Shown: positions 22,791 to 31,396 of the stretch, in pieces | Layout of the letters: each line of letters opens with the position of its first letter | How positions within the stretch are numbered: the first letter of the stretch is position 1 | NCBI GenBank assembly: GCA_023261505.1 | Contig: JAHFOV010000020.1 | Location: 1-32,740 of the forward strand | DNA: 32,740 bases | From: Planctomycetota bacterium | GTDB taxonomy: Bacteria; Planctomycetota; Brocadiia; Brocadiales; Bathyanammoxibiaceae | Direction: 5' to 3' | The notes under the pieces: generated by a model | Told to the model about the DNA's origin: nothing | The model's database searches: none | Seen by the model: the letters and a program-made list of their open reading frames with translations, nothing else | Made by a program: the position numbers and the translations under genes

Positions 22791-24353
22791 ATGGAATATG
22801 CAAGAGGGTTAGTTGTCTTTTTAGTTAGTTTAGGGTTGATAGCTGTTAGCTATAACCCTATCTTCGCCAGGGGAAATGCAGAAGCAGGAAAAGACGTCTA
22901 TCAAAAGAGATGCCAGGGGTGTCACGGAGAAAAGGGAGATGGCAAAAGTCTAGCCGCTGTCTTCTTATATCCCAAGCCTGCTGATTATACAGCTGGAAAA
23001 TTCAAACTTCGCTCCACCCCCTCAGGAGAGATGCCCACCGATGAGGATACCTTTAAAACGCTTACTAACGGCATTTCAGGAAGTGCAATGCCCTCCTTTG
23101 CTTACATTTCTGAGGATGAGCGTTGGGATGTTATACAATACATAAAGACCCTTACTGTCTATTTTGATGAGGAAGAGGGAAAGGTTTATAATCTCTTTGA
23201 ACTCAGGGGTACGCCACATCCTATAACTGTTGCGCCAGAACCCTCGATGGCTGCTGAAACTCTTACAAAGGCTAAGGCCATTTATGAGCGAGAAAAGCTG
23301 GGGTGTGTAAAGTGTCATGGCAGGCTCGGAAAGGGGGATGGCCCATCAGCTGCTGAACAGACAGATGACTGGGGCAGACCCATAAAAGTGAGAGATTTTA
23401 CTACAGGCGTATTCAAAGGTGGCAATACAAACAGAGACATCTATTTGAGGTTCGCCACCGGGATGAGCGGCACCCCAATGCCTGCCTTCTCAGGCGAGCA
23501 GATTTCTGACGAGGATCGCTGGTTATTAGTCCAATACGTTCAGTCCCTAAAGAATCCAGATGTAAAGATTGTTGCCCCGCTCGCCGATCCAACTATTGTG
23601 GCCACCCATACCAACGACGACATTCCTGAGGATAATCCCGATGCTGCAATCTGGCAGTCTGCGACAGAATACGCAATACCTCTTAACAGATTGTGGCAGC
23701 CGGAAATCATCCCCATGCATGTGCGGGTTCGTACCCTCTACAACGACAAGGAAGTCGCCATACGTCTGGAATGGGATGATGCTACCCAGGATATGAACTA
23801 TTCCAAGGAACAGAACTTCCGTGACGGAGCGGCTGTTCAGTTTTCGCCGAGCGGCGAGTTCCCATTTATAGGAATGGGTAACGGTAAGTCAATGACCGGG
23901 TTAGAAATACCAGTGAACATCTGGCACTGGAAGGGAGACTGGCAGGCTGATTCTGGTTTTTATCAAGATATACAACAGACTTATCCCAACATGCATGTAG
24001 ATACATACTACTTCCCCAAGGAAGTGCAGGATTCGACTTACCTGTCCGGTCGTGCTTCTGGTAACCTTTTCTCTCGTGAGCATCGTCCATCAGTTATAGA
24101 GAACCTTAACGCTATCGGTTTTGGGAGTCTTGAGTCCCAAGCACTTTCTTCACAGAGCGTAAAGGGAGCAGGTTGCTGGGCGGACAAAAGGTGGGCTGTT
24201 GTTTTTAAGCGTTCTCTGGGGTCTTCAGATGACAGGAACGTAAAGTTCTCAAAAGGGACCGCTATTCCTATCTCCTTTGCGGTATGGGACGGTGCACGGG
24301 AGGATAGGGATGGTATAAAGTTTGTCTCCACCTGGCTTAGATTGAAAATGTAG
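22791..24353 (+). CDS. nxrC: NXR gamma-type subunit: diheme cytochrome c fused to heme b (EBDH-type) domain
   Basis: 520 residues with a Sec signal peptide (1-27). Two cytochrome c domains carry C-Q-G-C-H (41-45) with M100 in S-A-M-P-S-F, and C-V-K-C-H (172-176) with M230 in T-P-M-P-A-F. From ~285 to the end is the ethylbenzene-dehydrogenase gamma / NXR-C type beta-sandwich that binds heme b (R-L-E-W-D-D, F-I-G-M-G-N-G, V-N-I-W-H-W-K-G-D-W). In type II DMSO-reductase-family enzymes the gamma subunit passes electrons between the Fe-S subunit and external cytochromes. Here the exit cytochrome c domains are built in. It directly precedes nxrA. GGGAGGGAG is at the ribosome-binding site. Confidence 0.87.
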   Translation: MEYARGLVVFLVSLGLIAVSYNPIFARGNAEAGKDVYQKRCQGCHGEKGDGKSLAAVFLYPKPADYTAGKFKLRSTPSGEMPTDEDTFKTLTNGISGSAMPSFAYISEDERWDVIQYIKTLTVYFDEEEGKVYNLFELRGTPHPITVAPEPSMAAETLTKAKAIYEREKLGCVKCHGRLGKGDGPSAAEQTDDWGRPIKVRDFTTGVFKGGNTNRDIYLRFATGMSGTPMPAFSGEQISDEDRWLLVQYVQSLKNPDVKIVAPLADPTIVATHTNDDIPEDNPDAAIWQSATEYAIPLNRLWQPEIIPMHVRVRTLYNDKEVAIRLEWDDATQDMNYSKEQNFRDGAAVQFSPSGEFPFIGMGNGKSMTGLEIPVNIWHWKGDWQADSGFYQDIQQTYPNMHVDTYYFPKEVQDSTYLSGRASGNLFSREHRPSVIENLNAIGFGSLESQALSSQSVKGAGCWADKRWAVVFKRSLGSSDDRNVKFSKGTAIPISFAVWDGAREDRDGIKFVSTWLRLKM

Positions 24354-24473
24354 TGCTGCTTTTGTCACTATATTCATCTGGTTTAGATTGTTCAGTTTCA
24401 CCATGGGACATTTGAGTAGTAAACTTCAGGCAAAAGATTTTAGACCTGACCAAGATAAAGGGAGGTAATTATT

Positions 24474-27400
24474 ATGGAGATTTCCAGACGCGAATTCCTA
24501 AAGTATACAGGGATGGCCACAGGAGGAGCTATGGCCACGGGGTTGAAGCTCCGCTTCCTGGAGGCCCAGGAGGAGATTCCTAACCCCCTGGAACATTACC
24601 CTGATAGAAACTGGGAGAAGGTTTACAGAGACCAGTATGCCTATGATAGAACCTTCACCTTTTGTTGTGTCCCCAACGATACCCATAACTGTAGATTGAG
24701 GGCATTTGTAAGGAATGGCATTGTAACAAGGATAGAGCAAAACTATGATAATGCATTAGTTGAGGATATTTATGGTAATAAAGCTACCCCTATGTGGAAT
24801 CCACGGGGTTGCCTGAAGGGATATACCCTGGTTAGAAGGGTGTATGGCCCCTACAGAATAAAGTATCCCATGGTGCGTAAGGGCTGGATGGAATGGGTAG
24901 AAGGTGGCTTCCCTGACTCAACGCTCCCTGAAAACCAAGAAAAATATTTCCAGAGAGATAGAGATACATGGGTAAGGGTCTCCTGGGATTATGCCTTCAC
25001 CCTGGTCGCGAAGGGATTGCTTCATGTAATGGAGACGTATGGCGGAGAGAAGGGGGCTGAACTCCTCAGGAAGCAGGGCTATCCGGAAGAGATGATTGAG
25101 GCCGCTCATGGTACAGGGGCCCGCTGCATAAAAATCCGTCCCGGTATGGGATTCCTAGGTATGACTCGTATTTACGGTTCAGTCGTGCGCTTCTGCAATA
25201 TGCTGGCCCTTTACGATGGTAAAGGTGGCGCACGTAACTGGTCAAACTATACATGGCACGGTGACCTCGGACCAGGACATCCTATGGTCTCTGGTATCCA
25301 GACTTTTGATTCGGACCTCAACGACTTCCGCCATGCCAAACTCATGGTATTCAGTGGCAAAAACATGGTGGAAAACAAGATGCCTGATGCCCATTGGTGG
25401 ATAGAGATAATGGAGAGGGGCGGGAAGATTGTAAATATCTCCCCAGAATATAGCCCAGCCTCCCAAAAGGCCGATTATTGGGTACCAGTAAGGCCAGGCT
25501 CTGACGTGGCACTAATGCTTGGAGTGGCCCATCTCCTGATAAAGAACAATTGGTATGAAGTAGACTTTGTAAAACAGTACACCGATCTACCCCTTTTGGT
25601 CAGGTTAGATAACCTTAAGATTCTCAGGGCCGCAGATATTATCCCAGGCTACAAGAACAAGGAACTCACCGGTTACAGCAAGAAGGTGCAAATTATCGAT
25701 CCTCAAATGAGAGAAGAGTGGGGTGACTTTGTGGTTTGGGATACCAAGAGCAACAGTGCCAAGGTCATTACGCGCGAGGATGTAGGTAAACACTTTGCCG
25801 CTATGGGTATTGACCCCGCCCTTGAAGGAAGCTTCAAGGTCAAGACTGTGGATGGCAAGGAGATAGAGGCAAAGCCCAGCTTCCAGCTCTATAAAGAGCT
25901 TTGCGCTGAGTACGACCCTGACACAACACAGGAGATAACCAGCACCCCCAAGGAGATGATAGAGCAGCTAGCCAAAGACTTTGCCACCGTTAAGCCAGCC
26001 ATGATTCATACAGGGGAGGGTACTAACCACTACTTCCACTGTGACATTAAGGATAGGATCAACTTCTTGGTGCTTGCCCTTACGGGCAACTTCGGCAAGC
26101 CAGGCGGAGGACCCGGTCACTGGGCAGGTAATTACAAGATTTCCGTCTTCCCAGGGTCATACGTCATGATGGGTGAAGACCCCTTCCACATTAATCTGGA
26201 TCCCAATGCCAAGGTAGAGGACATCAAGGCAAAGAAGTACTTCAAGCCTGAGGAAGTGTGCTACTGGAACTATCAGGACAACATCTTAAAAGTAAAAGGG
26301 AAGTGTTTCACAGGCCAGACCCATATGCCCACCCCCAGCAAGGTTATATGGTTTGCAAATGTGAACCTAATTAATAATGCGAAGTGGGCCTACGAAATGA
26401 TTTACAACACCAATAAGAGGGTGGAGATGATAGTGGCCCAGGATTGGGAGTGGACGGGTAGCTGTGAGGTCTCCGATGTGGTCTTCCCTGTGCACAGTTG
26501 GATGGAACTAACTCAGCCAGACTTTACTGCCTCCTGCTCTAACCCCTTCTTACAGCTCTGGAAGGGTGGAATAAAGCCACTTTACGACAGCAAGCAGGAT
26601 TCTGAGATATTTGCTGGTGTGGCTGTCAAGCTAGCCGAACTAACAGGAGACACTCGCTACAAGGACTACTGGAAGTTTATCCTGGAAGGGAAGACAGAGG
26701 TATACATACAGCGTATGTTTGACGCCTGTATTACTACCCAGGGTTATAAGGTAGATGAACTTCTCAAGGCAGACAGGGGCGCCTTAATGCTCTTCCGTAC
26801 TTATCCCAGGATAACAGGCTGGGAGCAGATTCAAGAATCCAAGCCTTTCTACAATAAGACGGGGAGACTTGAGTTCTACAGGGATGAGGATGAGTTTATT
26901 GAATACGGAGAGAATCTGATTGTCTTCCGTGAACCAGTGGAGGCCACGCCTTATCTGCCTAACGTTATTGTGTCCGCGCATCCAGCCATAAGGCCAAATG
27001 ACTACGGCATACCACTTGATGCCACCAGTGCGGATGAGCGCTCTGTTAGAAACGTCAAGATGCCTTGGAAGGAGGTAAAGAAGACCAAAAACTTCCTCTG
27101 GGAGAAAGGTTATCGTTTCTACTGCCTCACCCCCAAGACCCGTCACAGGGTGCATTCCTCCTGGAGTACAGCAGACTGGAACCTCATCTGGGATAGCAAC
27201 TACGGTGACCCATACCGTATGGACAAGAGGACCCCAGGAGTGGGCGAGCACCAGATTCATTTAAATCCTGAGGATGCTAAGGAAATGGGCATCAATGACG
27301 GTGACTATGTATATGTAGATGCTAATCCTGCTGACAGACCCTACGTTGGTTGGAAGCCTGACGACCCCAATTACAAGGTGTCCCGCCTGATGCTCCGGGC

Positions 27401-27827
27401 AAAGTACAACCCAGCTTATCCAAGAGGAGTAACCATGATGAAGCACGCGCCTTTCATGGCCCTTTGGAAGACGGTAAAGGCCCACGAGAGCAGACCGGAT
27501 GGTAGGGCCGTTTCTCAGGATACGGGCTATCAGGCCAACTTCCGTTACGGCTCTCAACAGTCCTTGACTAGGGGTTGGCTACAGCCCACCATGATGACCG
27601 ACAGTCTAGTAAGGAAAAATATCATGGGTCAGGGTATCGGCAAGGGGTACGAGATAGACGTCCATGCCCCCAACACCTGTCCCAAGGAGACCTTGATAAG
27701 GATATGCAAGGCTGAGGATGGAGGTATAGAGGGCAGAGGTCCGTGGGAGCCTGCCAGGACTGGTCTCACCCCGGCCCAAGAAAACGAGACCATGAAGAAT
27801 TACCTAGCTGGTAAGTTCATCGTCTAA
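24474..27827 (+). CDS. nxrA: NXR-type periplasmic nitrite/nitrate oxidoreductase catalytic subunit
   Basis: 1117 residues, close to the usual NxrA size. The Tat signal S-R-R-E-F-L-K (4-10) places it in the periplasm. The N-terminal [4Fe-4S] site reads C65-xxx-D69-xxx-C73 (C-V-P-N-D-T-H-N-C) with C113 following; Asp stands where NarG has Cys. The Mo-bis-MGD ligand is the Asp of T-W-H-G-D-L (D264), as in the type II DMSO reductase family. C-terminal dinucleotide-binding regions include H-Q-I-H-L-N-P-E-D-A. This enzyme interconverts nitrite and nitrate. Direction, and exclusion of related substrates (chlorate, selenate), cannot be settled by eye. GGGAGG precedes the ATG. nxrB follows after 51 bases. 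Confidence 0.86.
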   Translation: MEISRREFLKYTGMATGGAMATGLKLRFLEAQEEIPNPLEHYPDRNWEKVYRDQYAYDRTFTFCCVPNDTHNCRLRAFVRNGIVTRIEQNYDNALVEDIYGNKATPMWNPRGCLKGYTLVRRVYGPYRIKYPMVRKGWMEWVEGGFPDSTLPENQEKYFQRDRDTWVRVSWDYAFTLVAKGLLHVMETYGGEKGAELLRKQGYPEEMIEAAHGTGARCIKIRPGMGFLGMTRIYGSVVRFCNMLALYDGKGGARNWSNYTWHGDLGPGHPMVSGIQTFDSDLNDFRHAKLMVFSGKNMVENKMPDAHWWIEIMERGGKIVNISPEYSPASQKADYWVPVRPGSDVALMLGVAHLLIKNNWYEVDFVKQYTDLPLLVRLDNLKILRAADIIPGYKNKELTGYSKKVQIIDPQMREEWGDFVVWDTKSNSAKVITREDVGKHFAAMGIDPALEGSFKVKTVDGKEIEAKPSFQLYKELCAEYDPDTTQEITSTPKEMIEQLAKDFATVKPAMIHTGEGTNHYFHCDIKDRINFLVLALTGNFGKPGGGPGHWAGNYKISVFPGSYVMMGEDPFHINLDPNAKVEDIKAKKYFKPEEVCYWNYQDNILKVKGKCFTGQTHMPTPSKVIWFANVNLINNAKWAYEMIYNTNKRVEMIVAQDWEWTGSCEVSDVVFPVHSWMELTQPDFTASCSNPFLQLWKGGIKPLYDSKQDSEIFAGVAVKLAELTGDTRYKDYWKFILEGKTEVYIQRMFDACITTQGYKVDELLKADRGALMLFRTYPRITGWEQIQESKPFYNKTGRLEFYRDEDEFIEYGENLIVFREPVEATPYLPNVIVSAHPAIRPNDYGIPLDATSADERSVRNVKMPWKEVKKTKNFLWEKGYRFYCLTPKTRHRVHSSWSTADWNLIWDSNYGDPYRMDKRTPGVGEHQIHLNPEDAKEMGINDGDYVYVDANPADRPYVGWKPDDPNYKVSRLMLRAKYNPAYPRGVTMMKHAPFMALWKTVKAHESRPDGRAVSQDTGYQANFRYGSQQSLTRGWLQPTMMTDSLVRKNIMGQGIGKGYEIDVHAPNTCPKETLIRICKAEDGGIEGRGPWEPARTGLTPAQENETMKNYLAGKFIV

Positions 27828-27878
27828 AGGACACCTCTGTGAAAAGGGCAAAAGTTTTTTAGGATTAGGAGGAAACTC

Positions 27879-29048
27879 ATGACAAAGGTTTACAATTGGC
27901 AGCTGGGTCGGGAGATGGAGTACCCTTATGAGGCCGCCCGCCCAAAGAGGCAATTTGCTGCAGTTTTTAATATAAATCGTTGCATAGGTTGTCAAACCTG
28001 TACCATGGCTTGTAAAAGCACCTGGACCTTCTCTAAGGGACAGGAGTATATGTGGTGGAATAACGTGGAGACCAAGCCTTTTGGTGGTTATCCACAGTCC
28101 TGGGATGCCAAGACCTTGGCAATTCTCGGCCCACAACCAGGCTATGATACTAGCAGCAAGGACAAGGATGCTCCATATGGCAAATACAAAGGGGACACCC
28201 TGTTTGAGGCTGCTGGAAAGAGGATAGACGCCAGCGGACAGAAGGCCCTAGGGTATGTCCCAGAGGATAAAGAGTGGCGGGCTCCAAACTTTTTTGAAGA
28301 TACCGCTAACCGTTCTCCCAAAACCGTCAACGGGGTACAGGAGGGCGCCTCACTCCCAGAACATCAAATATTCTTTTTCTACATGCAGAGGATTTGTAAT
28401 CACTGCACCTACCCCGCATGTCTAGCGGCCTGCCCCAGAAAGGCTATCTACAAGAGGCCTGAGGATGGAATAGTCCTGATAGACCAGAGCCGATGCCGGG
28501 GCTACAGGAAATGCGTAGAACAGTGCCCTTATAAGAAACCCATGTTCAACGGGCAGACCAGGGTCTCTGAGAAATGCATAGCTTGCTACCCCAGGGTAGA
28601 GGGTAAAGATCCCCTGACTCAGGGGGAGCCTATGATTACCCGTTGCATATCTGCCTGTGTGGGTAAGATAAGATTGCAAGGGTGGGTAGATGACCCCGAT
28701 AGCCCTGTCAATTACCTGGTCAGGAAGGAAAAGGTTGCTCTGCCCTTGTATCCTCAATTTGGAACTGAGCCTAATGTGTACTATATACCGCCCAGGTGGG
28801 CACCAAGGAACTACCTATACCAGATGTTTGGCCCTGGGGTGGATGAAGCCATAGCAAAGTACACAAACCCGTCACATGAACTCCTTGCTGTACTACAGCT
28901 CTTCGGCGTAACACAGAAACTCGTCTACTGCTACGAGGTCACCGCAGATACCACAATCGCTTATGGTAGGGAGCATAAGGAAATCATTAGGGTACCTATT
29001 AACGAGCAAGTGCTAGTCAGAGATGAGAAGCACCTGAACGTAACTTAA
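27879..29048 (+). CDS. nxrB: NXR/Nar-type four-cluster iron-sulfur subunit
   Basis: 389 residues. Cys sets: C35-C38-C41-C45 (C-I-G-C-Q-T-C-T-M-A-C), C173-C176-C181-C185 (C-N-H-C...C-L-A-A-C-P), C206-Y209-C212-C216 (C-R-G-Y-R-K-C-V-E-Q-C-P) and C233-C236-C256-C260. Fifteen Cys, with Tyr at the position that makes one cluster [3Fe-4S] (NarH has Trp there), match the electron-transfer subunit of Nar/NXR enzymes. There is no signal peptide, so it is expected to be carried out with NxrA by the Tat system. Strong Shine-Dalgarno TAGGAGG. Electrons would flow between the NxrA active site and the heme b of NxrC. Confidence 0.92.
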   Translation: MTKVYNWQLGREMEYPYEAARPKRQFAAVFNINRCIGCQTCTMACKSTWTFSKGQEYMWWNNVETKPFGGYPQSWDAKTLAILGPQPGYDTSSKDKDAPYGKYKGDTLFEAAGKRIDASGQKALGYVPEDKEWRAPNFFEDTANRSPKTVNGVQEGASLPEHQIFFFYMQRICNHCTYPACLAACPRKAIYKRPEDGIVLIDQSRCRGYRKCVEQCPYKKPMFNGQTRVSEKCIACYPRVEGKDPLTQGEPMITRCISACVGKIRLQGWVDDPDSPVNYLVRKEKVALPLYPQFGTEPNVYYIPPRWAPRNYLYQMFGPGVDEAIAKYTNPSHELLAVLQLFGVTQKLVYCYEVTADTTIAYGREHKEIIRVPINEQVLVRDEKHLNVT

Positions 29049-29050
29049 AC

Positions 29051-29099
29051 TTGTCCTGAGCCTTCGGCCCGAGCTCAGGCCGAGGGCTTGCCGAAGGAA
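29051..29099. repeat. Palindromic intergenic repeat after nxrB
   Basis: CCTTCGGC (29061-29068) pairs with GCCGAAGG (29090-29097), and CCTGAGC (29055-29061) with GCTCAGG (29073-29079); alternative folds are possible. It belongs to the widespread TTCGGCAAGCTCAGGA-like repeat type. It fills the gap between nxrB and the chaperone gene and could also attenuate or stabilise the mRNA. Confidence 0.65.
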
Positions 29100-29110
29100 A
29101 AGGAGCTGTG

Positions 29111-29887
29111 ATGCAAGAAGTTGTAAAAGGAGTTGAGACCGGAGAGGCCTCTAACGAAGAAAGGGCTAAAAAGGCCCTGGCCAGGAGTATCCTTTATGGC
29201 TTTCTATCCAGGGGATTTGCCTATCCCACGGAAGAGGGCTTAAAGGAGATAAAGACTGGTGCCACTGCCAGGGAGCTGAAGGATTCCGCCTCTTGCTTGG
29301 GGGAAGAACTTCTGGACTCTGTGGAGTCACTTTGTGAGGCACTGGAGAGGGAGATAGCCCCTCTTGGGCTGAGGGATATGGAGGGGGGATACAACAGGCT
29401 ATTTTCCATGGGCCTATTGTGTCCCCACCACGAAACGTTTTACGCCTCTGCCCATGTCTTTATGAAGAGCCAGGATATGGCAGACATCCGAGGTTTCTAT
29501 GAGGCCTTTGGCTTTCGTCTCTCAGAGAAGGAGAAGGAACTGGCTGATTTTATAGGGACGGAGCTGGAGTTTATGTATGTGCTCTGCTTCAAGGAGTACC
29601 ACGCAATAGAAAAGGGTGCGGTGGATAAAGCTAATATCTGCCGTGAGACACAGGCCAAATTTTTGGAGGGCCATCTTGGCACATGGGCAGAGGCATTTTC
29701 TAAGACCCTTTCATCTGTTGCTCACATGGACTACTTTATAACTTTGGCAAAATTGCTGAAGGAATGTATAGACTTTGACTGTAGATACTTAGGAGTTAGT
29801 CCTAAACGAGTGGTACTGCCTGAAGAAGGGTGGAAACAGGCCGCGGAGCCCTTTACTTGTGGAGAGAATCCACAAGACCTGAAGTAA
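29111..29887 (+). CDS. TorD/NarJ-type molybdoenzyme assembly chaperone
   Basis: About 258 residues, all helical, from the ATG at 29111 after AAAAGGAG; a GTG at 29108 is possible. Family marks: S-I-L-Y-G-F-L-S-R-G-F-A-Y-P near the start, Y-N-R-L-F-S-M-G at ~100, and the C-P-H-H-E-T-F-Y and D-I-R-G-F-Y-E-A-F-G-F region that is the signature of TorD/DmsD/NarJ proteins. These bind the Tat signal and apo-enzyme until the molybdenum cofactor is inserted. Position right after nxrAB makes NxrA the evident client. It is a cytoplasmic protein not present in the mature enzyme. Confidence 0.88.
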   Translation: MQEVVKGVETGEASNEERAKKALARSILYGFLSRGFAYPTEEGLKEIKTGATARELKDSASCLGEELLDSVESLCEALEREIAPLGLRDMEGGYNRLFSMGLLCPHHETFYASAHVFMKSQDMADIRGFYEAFGFRLSEKEKELADFIGTELEFMYVLCFKEYHAIEKGAVDKANICRETQAKFLEGHLGTWAEAFSKTLSSVAHMDYFITLAKLLKECIDFDCRYLGVSPKRVVLPEEGWKQAAEPFTCGENPQDLK

Positions 29888-29976
29888 AAACCCCTCTCTT
29901 TTCATCATAAGTGTTAAGTGAAGTGTTTTTGTGCTTGGGCATAATTTTTTGACAAGCGGCAAGGGAGAATTCTTGC

Positions 29977-30537
29977 GTGGAAACAAAGGCAACTAATATG
30001 GAAGAAAAAACTGGAGCTGTCGAAGCGGTTCCCGTTAAGGAAGATACCGGATTGGCGGAGGGGAGCCGCAGGTCTTTTCTTTTAAAACTGGGCTGGGCTG
30101 GTTTTGCTCTTTTTCAAGTTACATGGATAGTATCCTTCATGAGGTTCTTCTTTCCACGCTGTCTCTTTGAGCCTCCAATGACCTTTAAGGCGGGCTTTCC
30201 GTGGGAGTACACTATTGGTTCAGTAAGCACGAGATGGCAGAAGGAGTACAGGGTTTGGGTAGTCAGAGAGAGTGAGGGTTTTTATGCCCTATTTGGCCAG
30301 TGCACTCACCTTGGTTGTACACCTGTGTGGTGGGAGGGGGAGAATAAATTTAAGTGTCCCTGTCATGGTAGCGGTTTTACCAAGGAAGGGATAAACTACG
30401 AAGGCCCAGCGCCCAGACCTCTGGAGAGGGTAAAGATAGCCCTGGCGGCCGATGGACAGCTCCTAGTGGACAAGTCCGTTCGCTTTAGGCAGGAAAGAGG
30501 CGAATGGGAAAAGCCAGGGGCCTTCCTTAAGGTGTAG
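29977..30537 (+). CDS. Rieske [2Fe-2S] protein of a cytochrome bc-type complex
   Basis: 186 residues. A twin-Arg S-R-R-S-F-L-L-K followed by one hydrophobic helix (~38-58) is the usual Tat signal anchor of Rieske proteins. The cluster motifs are C109-T-H111-L-G-C114 and C127-P-C-H130-G-S: Cys109, His111, Cys127 and His130 hold the cluster, and Cys114 and Cys129 form the disulfide. The GTG at 29977 has GGGAG at a proper distance; an ATG at 29998 is the alternative. It takes electrons from quinol at the Qo site and hands them to cytochrome c. It is directly followed by cytochrome b. Confidence 0.95.
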   Translation: METKATNMEEKTGAVEAVPVKEDTGLAEGSRRSFLLKLGWAGFALFQVTWIVSFMRFFFPRCLFEPPMTFKAGFPWEYTIGSVSTRWQKEYRVWVVRESEGFYALFGQCTHLGCTPVWWEGENKFKCPCHGSGFTKEGINYEGPAPRPLERVKIALAADGQLLVDKSVRFRQERGEWEKPGAFLKV

Positions 30538-30586
30538 AGTCTACCAGAGGATACCCACATGAGAAATATCTTGAAGGGAAAAATTT

Positions 30587-31363
30587 ATGCTGACTGAACA
30601 GAAAGAAAAGATAAAGGACATTGTAACTAAATCACAGGTATACAAATCCATCTTCCGTAGAGGCTTTGGGGATACCCCAAGGAATCGCGCCCTGGCCATC
30701 TTGGGTAATGTATTCCTCCATCTACATCCACCTTATGTAATGCGTCATGCACTGAAGTTTACACATAGCTGGTGTATGGGTGGCATTACCTTTCTTCTCT
30801 TCATAGTCCTTTGTTTTACCGGAGTATTCCTGTGTTTCTATTATCACCCTGACAAAATTAATGCATACAGGGACATGAAGTATTTTGAGTATGATGTCCC
30901 TTTCGGGGTAGTTCTAAGGAACATGCATCGTTGGGCGGCCCACCTGATGGTTATTACCGTATGGCTTCATATGACCAGGGTTTTTATGACCGGGGCTTAC
31001 AAACCTCCCAGGGAGTTTAACTGGGCAGTAGGAGTAATCCTGCTGGTTTTGACTTTACTTCTCAGCTTTACAGGTTATTTGCTGCCCGATGACCAGCTGG
31101 GTTTCTGGGCTGTGACGGTAGGCACTAACATGGCCAGGGCTACACCGCTACTTGGCCATGAGGGTCCTTTTGGTGAACAATTAGGGGCCACAGCCTACAA
31201 TGATATTCGCTTTGCCCTCCTTGGAGGTTCAGTGGTAGGTGGAAATGCCCTTCTAAGGGCATACGTGTGGCACTGTGTAGCCATGCCTGTAACAGCCATT
31301 ATCTTCTTGGCCGTACACTTCTGGAGGACTAGAAAAGATGGTGGTACGGCAGGACCACTATAG
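30587..31363 (+). CDS. Cytochrome b (b6-type N-terminal half)
   Basis: 258 residues with four main membrane helices. The heme ligands are H114 and H128 in helix B (H-x13-H) and H229 and H244 in helix D (H-x14-H). The 14-residue spacing in helix D is the b6f-type pattern. [15 protein letters not shown] matches the Qo-side segment. The C-terminal half of classical cytochrome b is missing because it is encoded by the next gene, as in b6f-like and Gram-positive bc complexes. It forms the quinol-oxidising core with the Rieske protein. Confidence 0.93.
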   Translation: MLTEQKEKIKDIVTKSQVYKSIFRRGFGDTPRNRALAILGNVFLHLHPPYVMRHALKFTHSWCMGGITFLLFIVLCFTGVFLCFYYHPDKINAYRDMKYFEYDVPFGVVLRNMHRWAAHLMVITVWLHMTRVFMTGAYKPPREFNWAVGVILLVLTLLLSFTGYLLPDDQLGFWAVTVGTNMARATPLLGHEGPFGEQLGATAYNDIRFALLGGSVVGGNALLRAYVWHCVAMPVTAIIFLAVHFWRTRKDGGTAGPL

Positions 31364-31396
31364 ATTAAAGAGTAGATTACAGAGGATTAAACATTC

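Noticed and set aside
26784-27260. 158-codon minus-strand frame within nxrA
   Set aside because: Antisense shadow of a strongly conserved gene; no independent evidence.
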